Assembly: GCA_022781925.1 (NCBI GenBank)
Contig: JALESO010000004.1
Location: 1 to 64,000, forward strand
From: Lachnospiraceae bacterium
Lineage (GTDB): Bacteria > Bacillota > Clostridia > Lachnospirales > Lachnospiraceae
Reading direction: 5' to 3'
Length of the DNA stretch: 64,000 nt
Each line of letters begins with the position of its first letter. Position 1 is the first letter of the stretch. Of this stretch, positions 53,404-62,434 are shown in pieces. A program made the position numbers and the translations under genes. The notes under the pieces are model-generated. The model saw nothing but the letters and a program-made list of their open reading frames with translations, made no database searches and was not told the DNA's origin.

Positions 53404-54111
53404 ATGGGGAAAAAGATACTAATAGTTGACGATGAAAAAGAAATTGCAGATCTGGTGGAAGTCTATCTGAAAAATGATGGTTATGAGGTCTTAAAATTTT
53501 ATAATGCAACCGATGCATTGCATTGTGTAATGGAAGAACAGGAGCCGGATCTGGCACTTTTGGACGTAATGCTTCCGGATATGAGTGGCTTTACTTTATG
53601 TCAGAAAATCCGGGAGAAATATCTGTTCCCGATCATTATGCTGACAGCAAAAGTAGAGGACATGGACAAGATCACCGGTCTGACCCTGGGGGCGGATGAT
53701 TACATCACGAAGCCCTTTAATCCATTGGAACTGATGGCCCGGGTGAAGACCCAGCTGCGGCGCTATACCCGGTACAATCCGGGAAGCATGGAACCGGAGG
53801 AAGAACTGCCGGCGGATGAGATCGACATTCGCGGTCTGCAGATCTGCCGGAATAAGCACAAATGTACGCTAAACGGGAAAGAACTGAATCTGACACCCAT
53901 TGAATTTGATATTCTGTGGTATCTGTGTGAACATCAGGGCACAGTGGTGGCATCAGAAGAATTGTTTGAGGCGATCTGGAAAGAAAAATACCTGGACAAC
54001 AACAATACCGTTATGACGCATATTGCCCGTCTGCGGGAAAAAATGCAGGAACCTGCCCGAAAACCAAAGTATGTGAAAACGGTCTGGGGCGTGGGCTACA
54101 CGATTGAATAG
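53404..54111 (+). CDS. vanR: OmpR-family response regulator (VanR-like)
   Basis: A 235-residue response regulator. The receiver has DDE (residues 9-11), the phosphoacceptor D54 in ALLDVMLPD, and K in MLTAKVEDMD. The C-terminal winged helix ends NNTVMTHIARLREKMQEPARKPKYVKTVWGVGYTIE. GGAAGGA lies 7 bp before the ATG at 53404; the TTG just ahead is not needed. The histidine kinase follows at once, and the VanG-type resistance genes come after, so this should be the vanG-cluster regulator. Confidence 0.87.
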   Translation: MGKKILIVDDEKEIADLVEVYLKNDGYEVLKFYNATDALHCVMEEQEPDLALLDVMLPDMSGFTLCQKIREKYLFPIIMLTAKVEDMDKITGLTLGADDYITKPFNPLELMARVKTQLRRYTRYNPGSMEPEEELPADEIDIRGLQICRNKHKCTLNGKELNLTPIEFDILWYLCEHQGTVVASEELFEAIWKEKYLDNNNTVMTHIARLREKMQEPARKPKYVKTVWGVGYTIE

Positions 54112-54121
54112 AGGAAACGAG

Positions 54122-55249
54122 ATGGAGCAGAAGAAAAATAATGCCAACCGAAGGTATCTGCGCACGCAGCTTACCGGGCAGGTGTTTGGCAACTATATAC
54201 TGGCATTGGTAATTTATGTGGCAGCATTGTTTGCAATCCTGGCAATAGGCTGGAGTGTGAGTATCAATACATCCTGGCAGCCGAGCAGTCTCTATTATCT
54301 TTTGCAGTGGGTAAAAGAATGGATCATTGCCATTATGATCATATTGATCCTGATCGGATGGATCGTTATCACGCTGCGGTTTATGACACGCCCGCTGCGT
54401 TATCTGGATGAACTGGTGGATGCATCGGAAAAACTTGCCAGCCCGGGGGAAGAACCGATCCGGTTATCAAAAGCAATGAAAAGTGTGGAGGATGAACTGA
54501 ATCTGGTGCGGGAGGGTGCCCTGCGAAATGCCATGCTGGCAAAAGAGGCGGAGCAGCGGAAAAATGATCTGATTGTTTATCTGGCGCATGATCTGAAGAC
54601 ACCGCTGACCAGTGTCATCGGATATCTGACGCTGCTGCGGGATGAGCCGCAGATTTCACCGGAAATGCGGAGCCGTTATACAGGAATCGCCCTGGAGAAA
54701 GCAGAACGTCTGGAGGATTTGATTAATGAATTTTTTGATATCACACGATTTAATCTGACCAGTATCCAACTGGAACCGGAGCGGGTCAACATCAGCCGTA
54801 TGCTGGAGCAGATCGGGTTTGAATTTCATCCGATCCTGGCGGAGAAGGATCTGCAGCTGGAGACAGAGATCAAACCGAATGTGGAGATTCTGTGTGATCC
54901 GGACAAACTTGCCAGGGTATTTGACAATCTGCTGCGCAATGCAGTGAATTACAGTTATGCAGGTACGACGATCCTTCTGTCCATGGATTATCAGCCCATT
55001 GAAGATGCCGTCAGGATCTGTGTGGAAAATCATGGAAAAACCATTTCACCGGACAAGCTGGAGCGCATTTTTGACCAGTTTTTCCGTCTGGACAGTTCCC
55101 GGAGATCGGCCACCGGAGGCTCCGGTCTGGGTCTTGCCATCGCAAAAGAAATCGTGGAACTTCACCACGGAACCATTACTGCCGAGAGCGAGAATGAAAG
55201 CATCCGCTTTACAGTGATACTGCCGACAGTTCCGGAGAATCTGTGGTAA
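54122..55249 (+). CDS. vanS: Sensor histidine kinase (VanS-like)
   Basis: A 375-residue membrane kinase. Two helices (about residues 25-50 and 70-92) enclose a short outside loop, and a HAMP-like linker follows. The H-box is YLAHDLKTPLTSVIGYL, the N-box DNLLRNAVNYS, and the G-box SGLGLAIAKEIVELH. The ATG at 54122 has GAGG 8 bp upstream, inside the end of the regulator gene. The small sensor loop fits VanS proteins of the vanC/E/G type. It should phosphorylate VanR. Confidence 0.87.
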   Translation: MEQKKNNANRRYLRTQLTGQVFGNYILALVIYVAALFAILAIGWSVSINTSWQPSSLYYLLQWVKEWIIAIMIILILIGWIVITLRFMTRPLRYLDELVDASEKLASPGEEPIRLSKAMKSVEDELNLVREGALRNAMLAKEAEQRKNDLIVYLAHDLKTPLTSVIGYLTLLRDEPQISPEMRSRYTGIALEKAERLEDLINEFFDITRFNLTSIQLEPERVNISRMLEQIGFEFHPILAEKDLQLETEIKPNVEILCDPDKLARVFDNLLRNAVNYSYAGTTILLSMDYQPIEDAVRICVENHGKTISPDKLERIFDQFFRLDSSRRSATGGSGLGLAIAKEIVELHHGTITAESENESIRFTVILPTVPENLW

Positions 55250-55345
55250 AAATAAAAAAAATGTTTCCTGCTTTTTGTCTGTAAGAAAATCGTAAGATTT
55301 CCGGCAGAAAAACACAAGGAGCAGGACAGAAAATCTGAAAACATG

Positions 55346-55393
55346 AAAAGTCTTGTTTTGGTACGATAAACGTATCAAAGCAAGGCTTTTTTT
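55346..55393 (+). terminator. Terminator or attenuator between vanS and vanG
   Basis: AAAAGTCTTGTTTTGGTACG (55346-55365) and CGTATCAAAGCAAGGCTTTT (55371-55390) pair over 20 positions with G-U wobbles, and T follows. It lies 56 bp before vanG. Either it ends the vanRS transcript, with vanG starting from its own promoter, or it regulates read-through. Confidence 0.78.
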
Positions 55394-55394
55394 G

Positions 55395-55437
55395 TTTGAT
55401 AGAAAAATTCTTTGAATCGCAAAAATTTGATAGAAAA
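55395..55437 (+). promoter_or_regulatory. Two 12-bp direct repeats before vanG
   Basis: TTTGATAGAAAA occurs at 55395-55406 and 55426-55437, a spacing of 31 bp or about three helical turns. OmpR-type regulators often bind such same-face direct repeats. The second copy abuts the GAGGA ribosome binding site of vanG, which is an odd place for an activator site. Confidence 0.45.
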
Positions 55438-55449
55438 GAGGATAAAGAC

Positions 55450-56511
55450 ATGGGTGAAAAATGTAAAAAACGTATGAAAGTAGCAGTGATTTTCGGAGGA
55501 TGCTCTTCTGAATACAGTGTATCTCTGGAGTCAGCCAGTGCAGTGATGAAAAATCTGGATCCGGAAAAATATGAGGTGCTTCCGGTGGGTATCACAAAGG
55601 ACGGGGAGTGGTTTTACTACAACGGACCGGTGGAATATATCGAAAATGACACCTGGAAACAGTCGGAATACTGTATTCCGGCTCTGATCTCACCGGATCG
55701 CAGGGCGCATGGTCTGGTACTTCTGGAAAAAGACGGGGTTCAGACGGTATCTGTGGACGTAGCTTTTCCGGTAATGCATGGAAAAAATGGTGAGGACGGA
55801 ACTGTGCAGGGTTTGATCAAACTGGCGGGAATCCCGCTGGCAGGCTGTGGGATCCTGGCATCCGCCCTGTGTATGGATAAAGACCGTGCACATCGCGTGG
55901 CAGAGGCGGCGGGTGTCCGTGTGCCGAAAGCGTTGGTGCTGATGCAGGGGGATGACCGGAAAAAAGCGGTGGATTTTGCGGTGGAGACCGGTTATCCGGT
56001 GTATGTCAAACCGGTGAAGGCAGGTTCTTCCTACGGTGTGACAAAAGTGGAAAAACCGGTGGAACTGCAGTCTGCCATCATCAAAGCATTTCAGTATGAC
56101 GATGAGGTGATCATTGAGGAAAACATTGATGGTTTTGAGGTTGGATGTGCGGTACTTGGCAATCAGAACCTGATCACGGGAGAAGTGGATGAGATCCAAC
56201 TGTCCGGCGGATTTTTTGATTTTACAGAAAAATACACATTGAAGACATCAGAGATCCATGTCCCGGCACGGATTGATCTGAGCAAAATGCAGGAGATCAA
56301 GCAGACGGCAAAGACCATTTACCGGGCACTGGGATGCAGCGGATTTGCCAGAGTGGATATGTTCCTGACACCGGAGGGCGAAATCGTGTTCAACGAAGTC
56401 AATACGATACCGGGATTTACCGAGCACAGCCGTTATCCGGGCATGATGAAAGCCGCAGGTCTGGCATTTCCGGAGATCCTGGAGCGGATCATCCGTCTGG
56501 CACTGGAGTAG
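55450..56511 (+). CDS. vanG: D-alanine--D-serine ligase, VanG type
   Basis: A 353-residue ATP-grasp ligase. VAVIFGGCSSEYSVSLESA opens the N-domain. FPVMHGKNGEDGTVQGL, KPVKAGSSYGVTKV and the omega-loop segment FFDFTEKYTLKTSEIHVPARID match VanG rather than housekeeping Ddl, and VFNEVNTIPGFTEHSRYP binds the metals. It makes D-Ala-D-Ser for peptidoglycan precursors with low vancomycin affinity. The ATG at 55450 has GAGGA 7 bp upstream. The following peptidase and racemase genes complete the VanG pathway. Ser rather than Ala specificity is inferred from the resemblance. Confidence 0.88.
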   Translation: MGEKCKKRMKVAVIFGGCSSEYSVSLESASAVMKNLDPEKYEVLPVGITKDGEWFYYNGPVEYIENDTWKQSEYCIPALISPDRRAHGLVLLEKDGVQTVSVDVAFPVMHGKNGEDGTVQGLIKLAGIPLAGCGILASALCMDKDRAHRVAEAAGVRVPKALVLMQGDDRKKAVDFAVETGYPVYVKPVKAGSSYGVTKVEKPVELQSAIIKAFQYDDEVIIEENIDGFEVGCAVLGNQNLITGEVDEIQLSGGFFDFTEKYTLKTSEIHVPARIDLSKMQEIKQTAKTIYRALGCSGFARVDMFLTPEGEIVFNEVNTIPGFTEHSRYPGMMKAAGLAFPEILERIIRLALE

Positions 56512-56619
56512 GAAAAGTGACAGATTCTATAACAGTATGCAATTGATATGACTGAGTAGAAAATGGAACAGTTTTTTGAAGAGTGTAAAAAGTGAAGGGA
56601 CAGAAAGGAGCGCAGTGGT

Positions 56620-57504
56620 ATGGGATTACAGGTGAGAGAGACGCAGGGGCAGCAGCTTTGGCTGGAACAGGAAGACATCTATCATGGAAGCCTGATCCTG
56701 GTAAATGCGAAACATGCCTATCGGGAGCAGACCGGTAAAAAACGGTATCTGGATGAGACATTGCAGCCGGTGGTGAAACAGCAGAGAGAAGACTGGCGGC
56801 ATCTGGTATTAAAGGAAACGGAAGACAGTGAGAAAATGGATCTTACTGCGGAAATCATGGCAATGAAACTGCAGCGCAGAGCTGTGATCCTGCTGAATGA
56901 ACTGATGGCGGACATGCACGGATGGGAGCAGATCGTACCGGTCAGTGCGTGGCGTTCCCATGCAGAGCAGCAGGATATCTGGGATACCTCCATGCGGGAC
57001 AGTGGCAGGGAATTTACAGAAACCTATGTGGCGGTTCCGGGGCACAGTGAACATGAGACGGGACTTGCCATTGATCTGGGGCTGAAACTGGATGTCATTG
57101 ATTTTATCCGGCCGGAATTTCCTTACGAGGGTATCTGTCAGACATTTCGGAAACTGGCACCGCGCTACGGTTTCGTGGAGCGTTATCCAAAGGGAAAAGA
57201 GGCAGTGACCGGCATCGGTCAGGAACCCTGGCATTTCCGTTATGTGGGTGCACCCCATGCGGAGATCATGACAGAAAAAGGAATGGTGCTGGAAGAATAT
57301 ATTGAGTTTATACGTGAATATGAATATGGCAGAAATCCGTACCGCTACTGTAGTCAGGGAAAGGAAATCTGGGTGTCTTACCTGAATGCGCAGGATCAGG
57401 AAGAAATTTGCCTGGAAGTGGATGATGCGATGCCCCGGTCCATTTCCGGCAACAATGTGGACGGATTTGTGATCACAGAGTGGAGAAACTGCCATGGAAA
57501 ATAG
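56620..57504 (+). CDS. vanY: D,D-carboxypeptidase/dipeptidase, VanY/VanXY type
   Basis: A 294-residue M15B zinc peptidase without a clear signal peptide or membrane anchor. The zinc ligands are H and D in GHSEHETGLAIDLG and H in GQEPWHFRYVG. SAWRSHAEQQDIWD precedes them. It should remove D-Ala from ordinary precursors so that D-Ala-D-Ser is used. Lack of a membrane anchor fits the cytoplasmic VanXY type of vanG clusters; some homologues are annotated VanY. AAAGGAG lies 9 bp before the ATG. Confidence 0.85.
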   Translation: MGLQVRETQGQQLWLEQEDIYHGSLILVNAKHAYREQTGKKRYLDETLQPVVKQQREDWRHLVLKETEDSEKMDLTAEIMAMKLQRRAVILLNELMADMHGWEQIVPVSAWRSHAEQQDIWDTSMRDSGREFTETYVAVPGHSEHETGLAIDLGLKLDVIDFIRPEFPYEGICQTFRKLAPRYGFVERYPKGKEAVTGIGQEPWHFRYVGAPHAEIMTEKGMVLEEYIEFIREYEYGRNPYRYCSQGKEIWVSYLNAQDQEEICLEVDDAMPRSISGNNVDGFVITEWRNCHGK

Positions 57505-58654
57505 AGGAGGTCTGGACCGTTACCGTCTGCTGGCAGCATTTCTGGTCATAGCGATCCATACATCACCGCTGCTGTCACTGAACGAAAACGCAGATTTTTT
57601 TCTGACCCGGATTTTTGCCCGGATGGCGGTACCGCTGTTTCTGATGATCACGGGCTATTATGTGGCGGTAAAGTTCTGGGAGGAAGAACGGGAGCCCTCA
57701 GGATCCCTTCACATTCTGGTGAGATTTCTGAAAAAAATTGCCCTGCTGTATGGTATTTCCATTATGTTATATCTGCCGGTGGGCCTGTATGCGGGACGTT
57801 ATAAAGAGATCACCGTTGCAGGAATCTTCCGGATGCTGATCTTTGACGGAACCTTTTATCATCTCTGGTATTTCCCGGCCTGCATGCTTGGCATGGTGAT
57901 CCTGTGGATCTGCAGCAGATGCAGCCGGAGATGGATGGAAGAATCAAAGCGGACGTTAGGGGAAGATAAGCAGGAATTGTCTGATCCGGAGAAAAAAGAA
58001 ATGATCGGTTTTCAACGGACCATGCTGTTGACGGTTATTTTATATGCATTTGGATTGCTGGGAGACAGTTATTATGGTCTGACGGAGCAGATTCCGGTGC
58101 TGAAGAAACTGTATGACGGCATATTTCATGTGTTTTCTTATACGAGAAACGGAATCTTTCTGGCTCCGCTGTTTCTGATGCTTGGTGTCTGGATCGCCCA
58201 GGTGGAAGCCCGGATCACTGCACAGGAGATGGGGAGACACCTGTATGAAATACAGCTTCACCCGGTATATATCTGGAACCGCAGGAGGGCGGGCACCGGT
58301 CTGCTGATCAGCCTGGCACTGATGACGGTGGAGGGATTTATCCTGCACAAAGTACAGTGGCAGAGGCATGACAGTATGTATGTGATGCTGCCCTTTGTGA
58401 TGCTGTTTCTATATATCTGGATCTGTGCCAAGCCGCAGCAGCCGTCACCGCAGCTGCGAAAACTTTCCACCTGGATCTATATCCTGCATCCGGCGGTGAT
58501 TGTGGTGGTGCATGCACTGCCGGGCGGCATGGGAAAACTGGCAGTGGGAAACAGTCTGATCAATTATGTGCTGGTGGCAGTGGGAACGACGATCCTTTCG
58601 GCAGCCGGAATGCTGCTCTGGAAGAAAATGCGAAACATACAGAAGAAGGAATAG
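57494..58654 (+). CDS. Membrane acyltransferase-like part of serine racemase (VanTm-like)
   Basis: A 386-residue membrane protein with about ten helices of the acyltransferase-3 fold. LDRYRLLAAFLVIAIHTSPLL carries the R and H of the family, and FARMAVPLFLMITGYY follows. In most vanG and vanC clusters this domain is fused to the racemase as VanT; here it is a separate gene. Its start overlaps the peptidase gene by 11 bp, and the racemase gene begins 2 bp after its stop. Its role is thought to be serine uptake or membrane anchoring. Confidence 0.82.
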   Translation: MENRGGLDRYRLLAAFLVIAIHTSPLLSLNENADFFLTRIFARMAVPLFLMITGYYVAVKFWEEEREPSGSLHILVRFLKKIALLYGISIMLYLPVGLYAGRYKEITVAGIFRMLIFDGTFYHLWYFPACMLGMVILWICSRCSRRWMEESKRTLGEDKQELSDPEKKEMIGFQRTMLLTVILYAFGLLGDSYYGLTEQIPVLKKLYDGIFHVFSYTRNGIFLAPLFLMLGVWIAQVEARITAQEMGRHLYEIQLHPVYIWNRRRAGTGLLISLALMTVEGFILHKVQWQRHDSMYVMLPFVMLFLYIWICAKPQQPSPQLRKLSTWIYILHPAVIVVVHALPGGMGKLAVGNSLINYVLVAVGTTILSAAGMLLWKKMRNIQKKE

Positions 58655-58656
58655 AG

Positions 58657-59973
58657 ATGTCAGAATACAAGGATTGTATCACAGAAAATAAAACAATCAG
58701 GACAAATGCAGAAAAAACAGAAAGTAAAACAAATACAATAAGTACAATAAATACAACACATGCAGAAGAAATGCCAGAGTATTTCGGAGAAAAACTGCAG
58801 AAAAGCAGCTGCCATGGAGAAGAAAAACGTCATGAAAATGGCTGTGGTCATCGTGCATGGCTGGAAATTGACCGGAAGGCACTGGCGCATAACGTCCGGC
58901 TGTTTCAGCGTCTGCTGCCGGATACCTGCCAGCTGATGCCGGCAGTAAAGGCGCAGGCTTACGGCCTGGGGGCGGTGCCGGTGGCAAAGGAACTGAGCCG
59001 ACTCGGAATCCGGGCATTCTGTGTGGCGAGTGCTGCGGAGGGAGTTGAACTCCGGGAACATGGGATCACCGGAGAGATTCTGATCCTCGGATATACCGCA
59101 CCGGAGCAGTTTGCATTGCTGCACCGGTATCAGCTGACACAGACGGTGGTGGATTTTGCCTATGCAAAGCAGTTAAACCAGTCGGACAGACCGGTGCATG
59201 TACATATCGCCGTGGATACCGGAATGCACCGCATCGGAGAGCGCAGTGAACACTTTGCGGAACTTTGTGCCATGTTTCAGATGAAACGGCTGGTGATCGA
59301 CGGCATATTTTCCCATCTGTGCGTGTCAGACGGACAGAACCCAACAGATCAGGTATACACGAAAGCGCAGGCAGAATGTTTTCGAGAGATTGTAGAGCAT
59401 CTGGAGGCACAGGGTTATCACTGTGGGAAAAAACATCTGCTGGCAAGTTATGGCATTTTTTCTTACCCGGAATATGCATGGGAGTATGCCAGAGTCGGCG
59501 TGGCTCTGTACGGTACGCTGAGTGATGATGTGGACACGAAAACCATCGGAAAAGAATTACGACCGGTATTTTCCATGAAAGCAAGAGTGGCTTCTGTGCG
59601 GGATCTGAAGGCAGGAGAGACCGCCGGATACGGCAGAGCCTTCCATGCAGAAAAGGAGAGCCGGATCGCAGTCATTACCATCGGCTATGCGGACGGCGTA
59701 CCACGCTGTCTGTCCAATGGCAAAGGCCAGGTGCTGATCCACGGACAGCGTGCCCCCATCGTTGGCCGTATCTGTATGGATCAGGCATTGATCGATGTCA
59801 GTGCACTTGCTGATGCTGAAAACGTGGCAGCAGGGGATGTGGTAACGCTGATCGGAACGGACGGAGAAGAGACACTGACGGCAGCGGATATGGCAGAAGC
59901 GGCTGGAACCATCACCAACGAGATCCTGAGCAGACTTGGAAGCCGCCTGGAACGCTATGTATCTGGTGAATGA
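58657..59973 (+). CDS. Serine/alanine racemase (VanTr-like)
   Basis: A 438-residue fold-type III PLP racemase. The PLP lysine is in MPAVKAQAYGLGA, and the second base tyrosine lies near VARVGVALYGTLS / AGYGRAF. GRICMDQALIDVS matches alanine-racemase family motifs. The first 65 residues are a Thr/Glu/Lys/Asn-rich low-complexity stretch that looks like a former linker to the membrane domain. It should supply D-serine to VanG. A housekeeping alr role is less likely because of the operon position. Confidence 0.87.
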   Translation: MSEYKDCITENKTIRTNAEKTESKTNTISTINTTHAEEMPEYFGEKLQKSSCHGEEKRHENGCGHRAWLEIDRKALAHNVRLFQRLLPDTCQLMPAVKAQAYGLGAVPVAKELSRLGIRAFCVASAAEGVELREHGITGEILILGYTAPEQFALLHRYQLTQTVVDFAYAKQLNQSDRPVHVHIAVDTGMHRIGERSEHFAELCAMFQMKRLVIDGIFSHLCVSDGQNPTDQVYTKAQAECFREIVEHLEAQGYHCGKKHLLASYGIFSYPEYAWEYARVGVALYGTLSDDVDTKTIGKELRPVFSMKARVASVRDLKAGETAGYGRAFHAEKESRIAVITIGYADGVPRCLSNGKGQVLIHGQRAPIVGRICMDQALIDVSALADAENVAAGDVVTLIGTDGEETLTAADMAEAAGTITNEILSRLGSRLERYVSGE

Positions 59974-60008
59974 TATATGTCTGTCTGCACATTGTTGCAA
60001 TTATGAAA

Positions 60009-60076
60009 GCGGACTCAGTCAAATTTGTCCTTTGGGCTAACAATCGCCCGCCAGGAAAAATTTGCTCTGAGTCCGC
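60009..60076. terminator. Long hairpin after the van cluster
   Basis: GCGGACTCAG (60009-60018) and CTGAGTCCGC (60067-60076) enclose inner pairs CAAATTTGTCC and GGAAAAATTTG. The apex on the minus strand reads GCGATTGTTAGC (60047-60036). No clear T run follows on either strand, so its strength as a terminator is uncertain. Confidence 0.55.
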
Positions 60077-60167
60077 TATTTCCATTTGCATCTAAAACAA
60101 GGTTATAATTTTGCGGTGTTCGTGTTATAATTCGAACAGAATAAGGTATGGTAAAAGAGGAAAGCTT

Positions 60168-62279
60168 ATGAAACTAGCACAGACACTTCGAAATTATGAT
60201 AAGAAAAATCTGGGAAAGGACATTCTGGCCGGCCTGATCATCATGGCGGTGTCCATTCCAATCTCCATGGGCTATGCGCAGATCGCAGGGCTGCCTGCGG
60301 TGTACGGACTGTATGGGTCAGTTTTCCCAATCCTGATCTTTGCACTGTTTTCCACATCTCCGCAGTTTATCTTTGGCGTGGATGCGGCACCGGCGGCACT
60401 GATCGGTTCAGCCTTGGCGGGATTGAATATCACAGCCGGTTCCACACAGGCACTGGCAGCAGTTCCGATGCTGACGTTTTTTGTGGCATTGTGGCTGCTG
60501 ATCTTTTCAATGTTAAAGGCAGGAAAACTGGTCAATTACATATCCGCGCCGGTCATGGGCGGATTTATCACCGGTATCTGTACCACCATCATTCTGATGC
60601 AGGTGCCGAAACTGATGGGAGGAACCGCCGGTGTGGGAGAATTCCTGGAACTGGCGGAGCATATTGCAGAAACGGCAAAAGAAATCAGTCTGCCTTCGGT
60701 CCTTCTTGGTGTGATCGCCCTTGCAATCTTACTGATCTCTAAAAAAATCATGCCGAAATTTCCGATGGCAGTGGTGCTGATGGCAGCAGGTGCCGTGCTG
60801 ACGGCCGTTCTTCCGTTGCAGGAGTGGGGCATTCAGACACTGGCGGCAGTAGAACTGGGGCTTCCGAAATGGGGGCTTCCGGATTTTTCTGCAGTTCCGC
60901 TGAAGGAAGCAGTGACCATCAGCCTGTCCGTGGCGGTGGTGATCATGGCGGAAACATTGCTGGCAGAGAACAGTTTTGCCCAGAAAAACCGATATAAGAT
61001 CAACGATAATCAGGAAATCCTGGCATTTTCACTGGGAAACTTTGCGGCAGCTTTCACCGGCTGTTGTCCGATCAACGGATCTGTATCCAGAACAGCCATG
61101 GGGGAACAGTATCAGACAAAAACACAGCTTACCGGGCTGGTGGCCGGCGGTTCCATGATCGTACTGCTCCTGTTTTGCACCGGATTTATCGGCTATCTGC
61201 CGATACCGGTACTGACGGCCATTGTGATCTCCGCACTGCTGGGAGCCACAGAGTTTGATCTGGCAGTGAGACTCTGGAAAGTCAGCCGGACGGAGTGTTT
61301 TATTTTCCTGGGGGCCTTTTTCGGTGTGCTGTTTCTGGGAACCATCAATGGCGTATTGATCGGTATTATTTTATCCTTTACGGAGATGATCATCCGCAGC
61401 GCGAAACCAGCCACCTGTTTTCTTGGTATTCAGCCGGGTCACAAGCATTTCCGGGATCTCAGGGAAGGTCATCAGATCCATCCGGTGTCCGGCGTGCTGA
61501 TCTATCGGTTCAGCAGCAATCTGTTTTTTGCAAATATCCAGGTGCTGCAACGGGAAATTGAAGAAAGTATCAAGGAAGATACGAAAGCGGTAATCCTGGA
61601 TGCCAGCGGTATCGGAAGCATGGATATTACAGCGGCAGACCGTCTGAATCTGCTGAGTCAGTCGCTGACAGAAAAGGGCATACGTTTTTACATTACCGAG
61701 CATATTTCTGACTTGAACACCCAGATGCGAAAGCTTGGACTGGGACATCTGATTGAGAATGGAAATGTACGGCGGACGATCCATATTGCACTGAAAGATA
61801 TGGGCTATACAAGGCCGTATCCGTTGGAAGGTGGTGTGGATAATACTGTGCGCAGTGCGTCACGGAAACGTGCGGACAATCGGGTGCAGGAGTTTGTCTG
61901 GGCATTCGGTGTGGATGCGGAAGCAGAGATGGAGAAACAGATTATCCGCCAAATCGAGCATTTGAAGGAGACAAAGGATGTAGAGGAACTGCTGCATGGA
62001 AGCTGGTCTCATATGGACGACCTGGACATGGATGAATGGCTGGAGCATCTGGAGGAGCATCTGAAAGAAATCGTCCGCATTTCCGGCAGGGATGAGCATG
62101 CCCTGGCAGAAAAGATCGAGCAGCACCGCCGGGAGATCCATGAGCGCATTGCACAGGAGCATCCGGAGCTGGCAGAACGCTTCCGGGAACGGCGGCATGT
62201 GCTGGATGCGCATCTGAAAGAACGGCACCCGGAGGTCTTTGAATTGATCGAAAACTGCGGGAATAGTACAAATAAATAA
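60168..62279 (+). CDS. SulP-family anion transporter with STAS domain and C-terminal tail
   Basis: A 703-residue SLC26/SulP transporter with 12-14 helices (DILAGLIIMAVSIPISMGYAQIAG at the start) and a cytoplasmic STAS domain (about residues 440-550; VILDASGIGSMDITAADRL). It may carry sulfate, bicarbonate or a dicarboxylate. After the STAS domain comes an unusual tail of about 140 residues, rich in Glu, His and Arg, with repeated HLEEHLKEI- and HPELAERFRERRH-like helices. GAGG lies 8 bp before the ATG at 60168; TATAAT at 60126-60131 is a likely -10 box. Confidence 0.88.
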   Translation: MKLAQTLRNYDKKNLGKDILAGLIIMAVSIPISMGYAQIAGLPAVYGLYGSVFPILIFALFSTSPQFIFGVDAAPAALIGSALAGLNITAGSTQALAAVPMLTFFVALWLLIFSMLKAGKLVNYISAPVMGGFITGICTTIILMQVPKLMGGTAGVGEFLELAEHIAETAKEISLPSVLLGVIALAILLISKKIMPKFPMAVVLMAAGAVLTAVLPLQEWGIQTLAAVELGLPKWGLPDFSAVPLKEAVTISLSVAVVIMAETLLAENSFAQKNRYKINDNQEILAFSLGNFAAAFTGCCPINGSVSRTAMGEQYQTKTQLTGLVAGGSMIVLLLFCTGFIGYLPIPVLTAIVISALLGATEFDLAVRLWKVSRTECFIFLGAFFGVLFLGTINGVLIGIILSFTEMIIRSAKPATCFLGIQPGHKHFRDLREGHQIHPVSGVLIYRFSSNLFFANIQVLQREIEESIKEDTKAVILDASGIGSMDITAADRLNLLSQSLTEKGIRFYITEHISDLNTQMRKLGLGHLIENGNVRRTIHIALKDMGYTRPYPLEGGVDNTVRSASRKRADNRVQEFVWAFGVDAEAEMEKQIIRQIEHLKETKDVEELLHGSWSHMDDLDMDEWLEHLEEHLKEIVRISGRDEHALAEKIEQHRREIHERIAQEHPELAERFRERRHVLDAHLKERHPEVFELIENCGNSTNK

Positions 62280-62282
62280 AGG

Positions 62283-62347
62283 GAGCAGAGAAAACTTCCC
62301 TTGGCAGGCGATTACTAGCCGCAAAGGGAAGTTTTTCTGCTCTCTTT
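62283..62347. terminator. Terminator between the SulP gene and the purine permease
   Basis: GAGCAGAGAAAACTTCCCTT (62283-62302) pairs with AAGGGAAGTTTTTCTGCTC (62324-62342), followed by TCTTT. The apex holds GCGATTACTAGC (62308-62319), a variant of the recurrent loop. It serves two convergent genes. Confidence 0.8.
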
Positions 62348-62434
62348 AAAAAATGATAACTCTCTTAAAAAAACGAGAACTACTGTTTAAAAATAAGAAC
62401 TCCCAGTTATCAAAACGTGGAACTCTGCTCCGTT

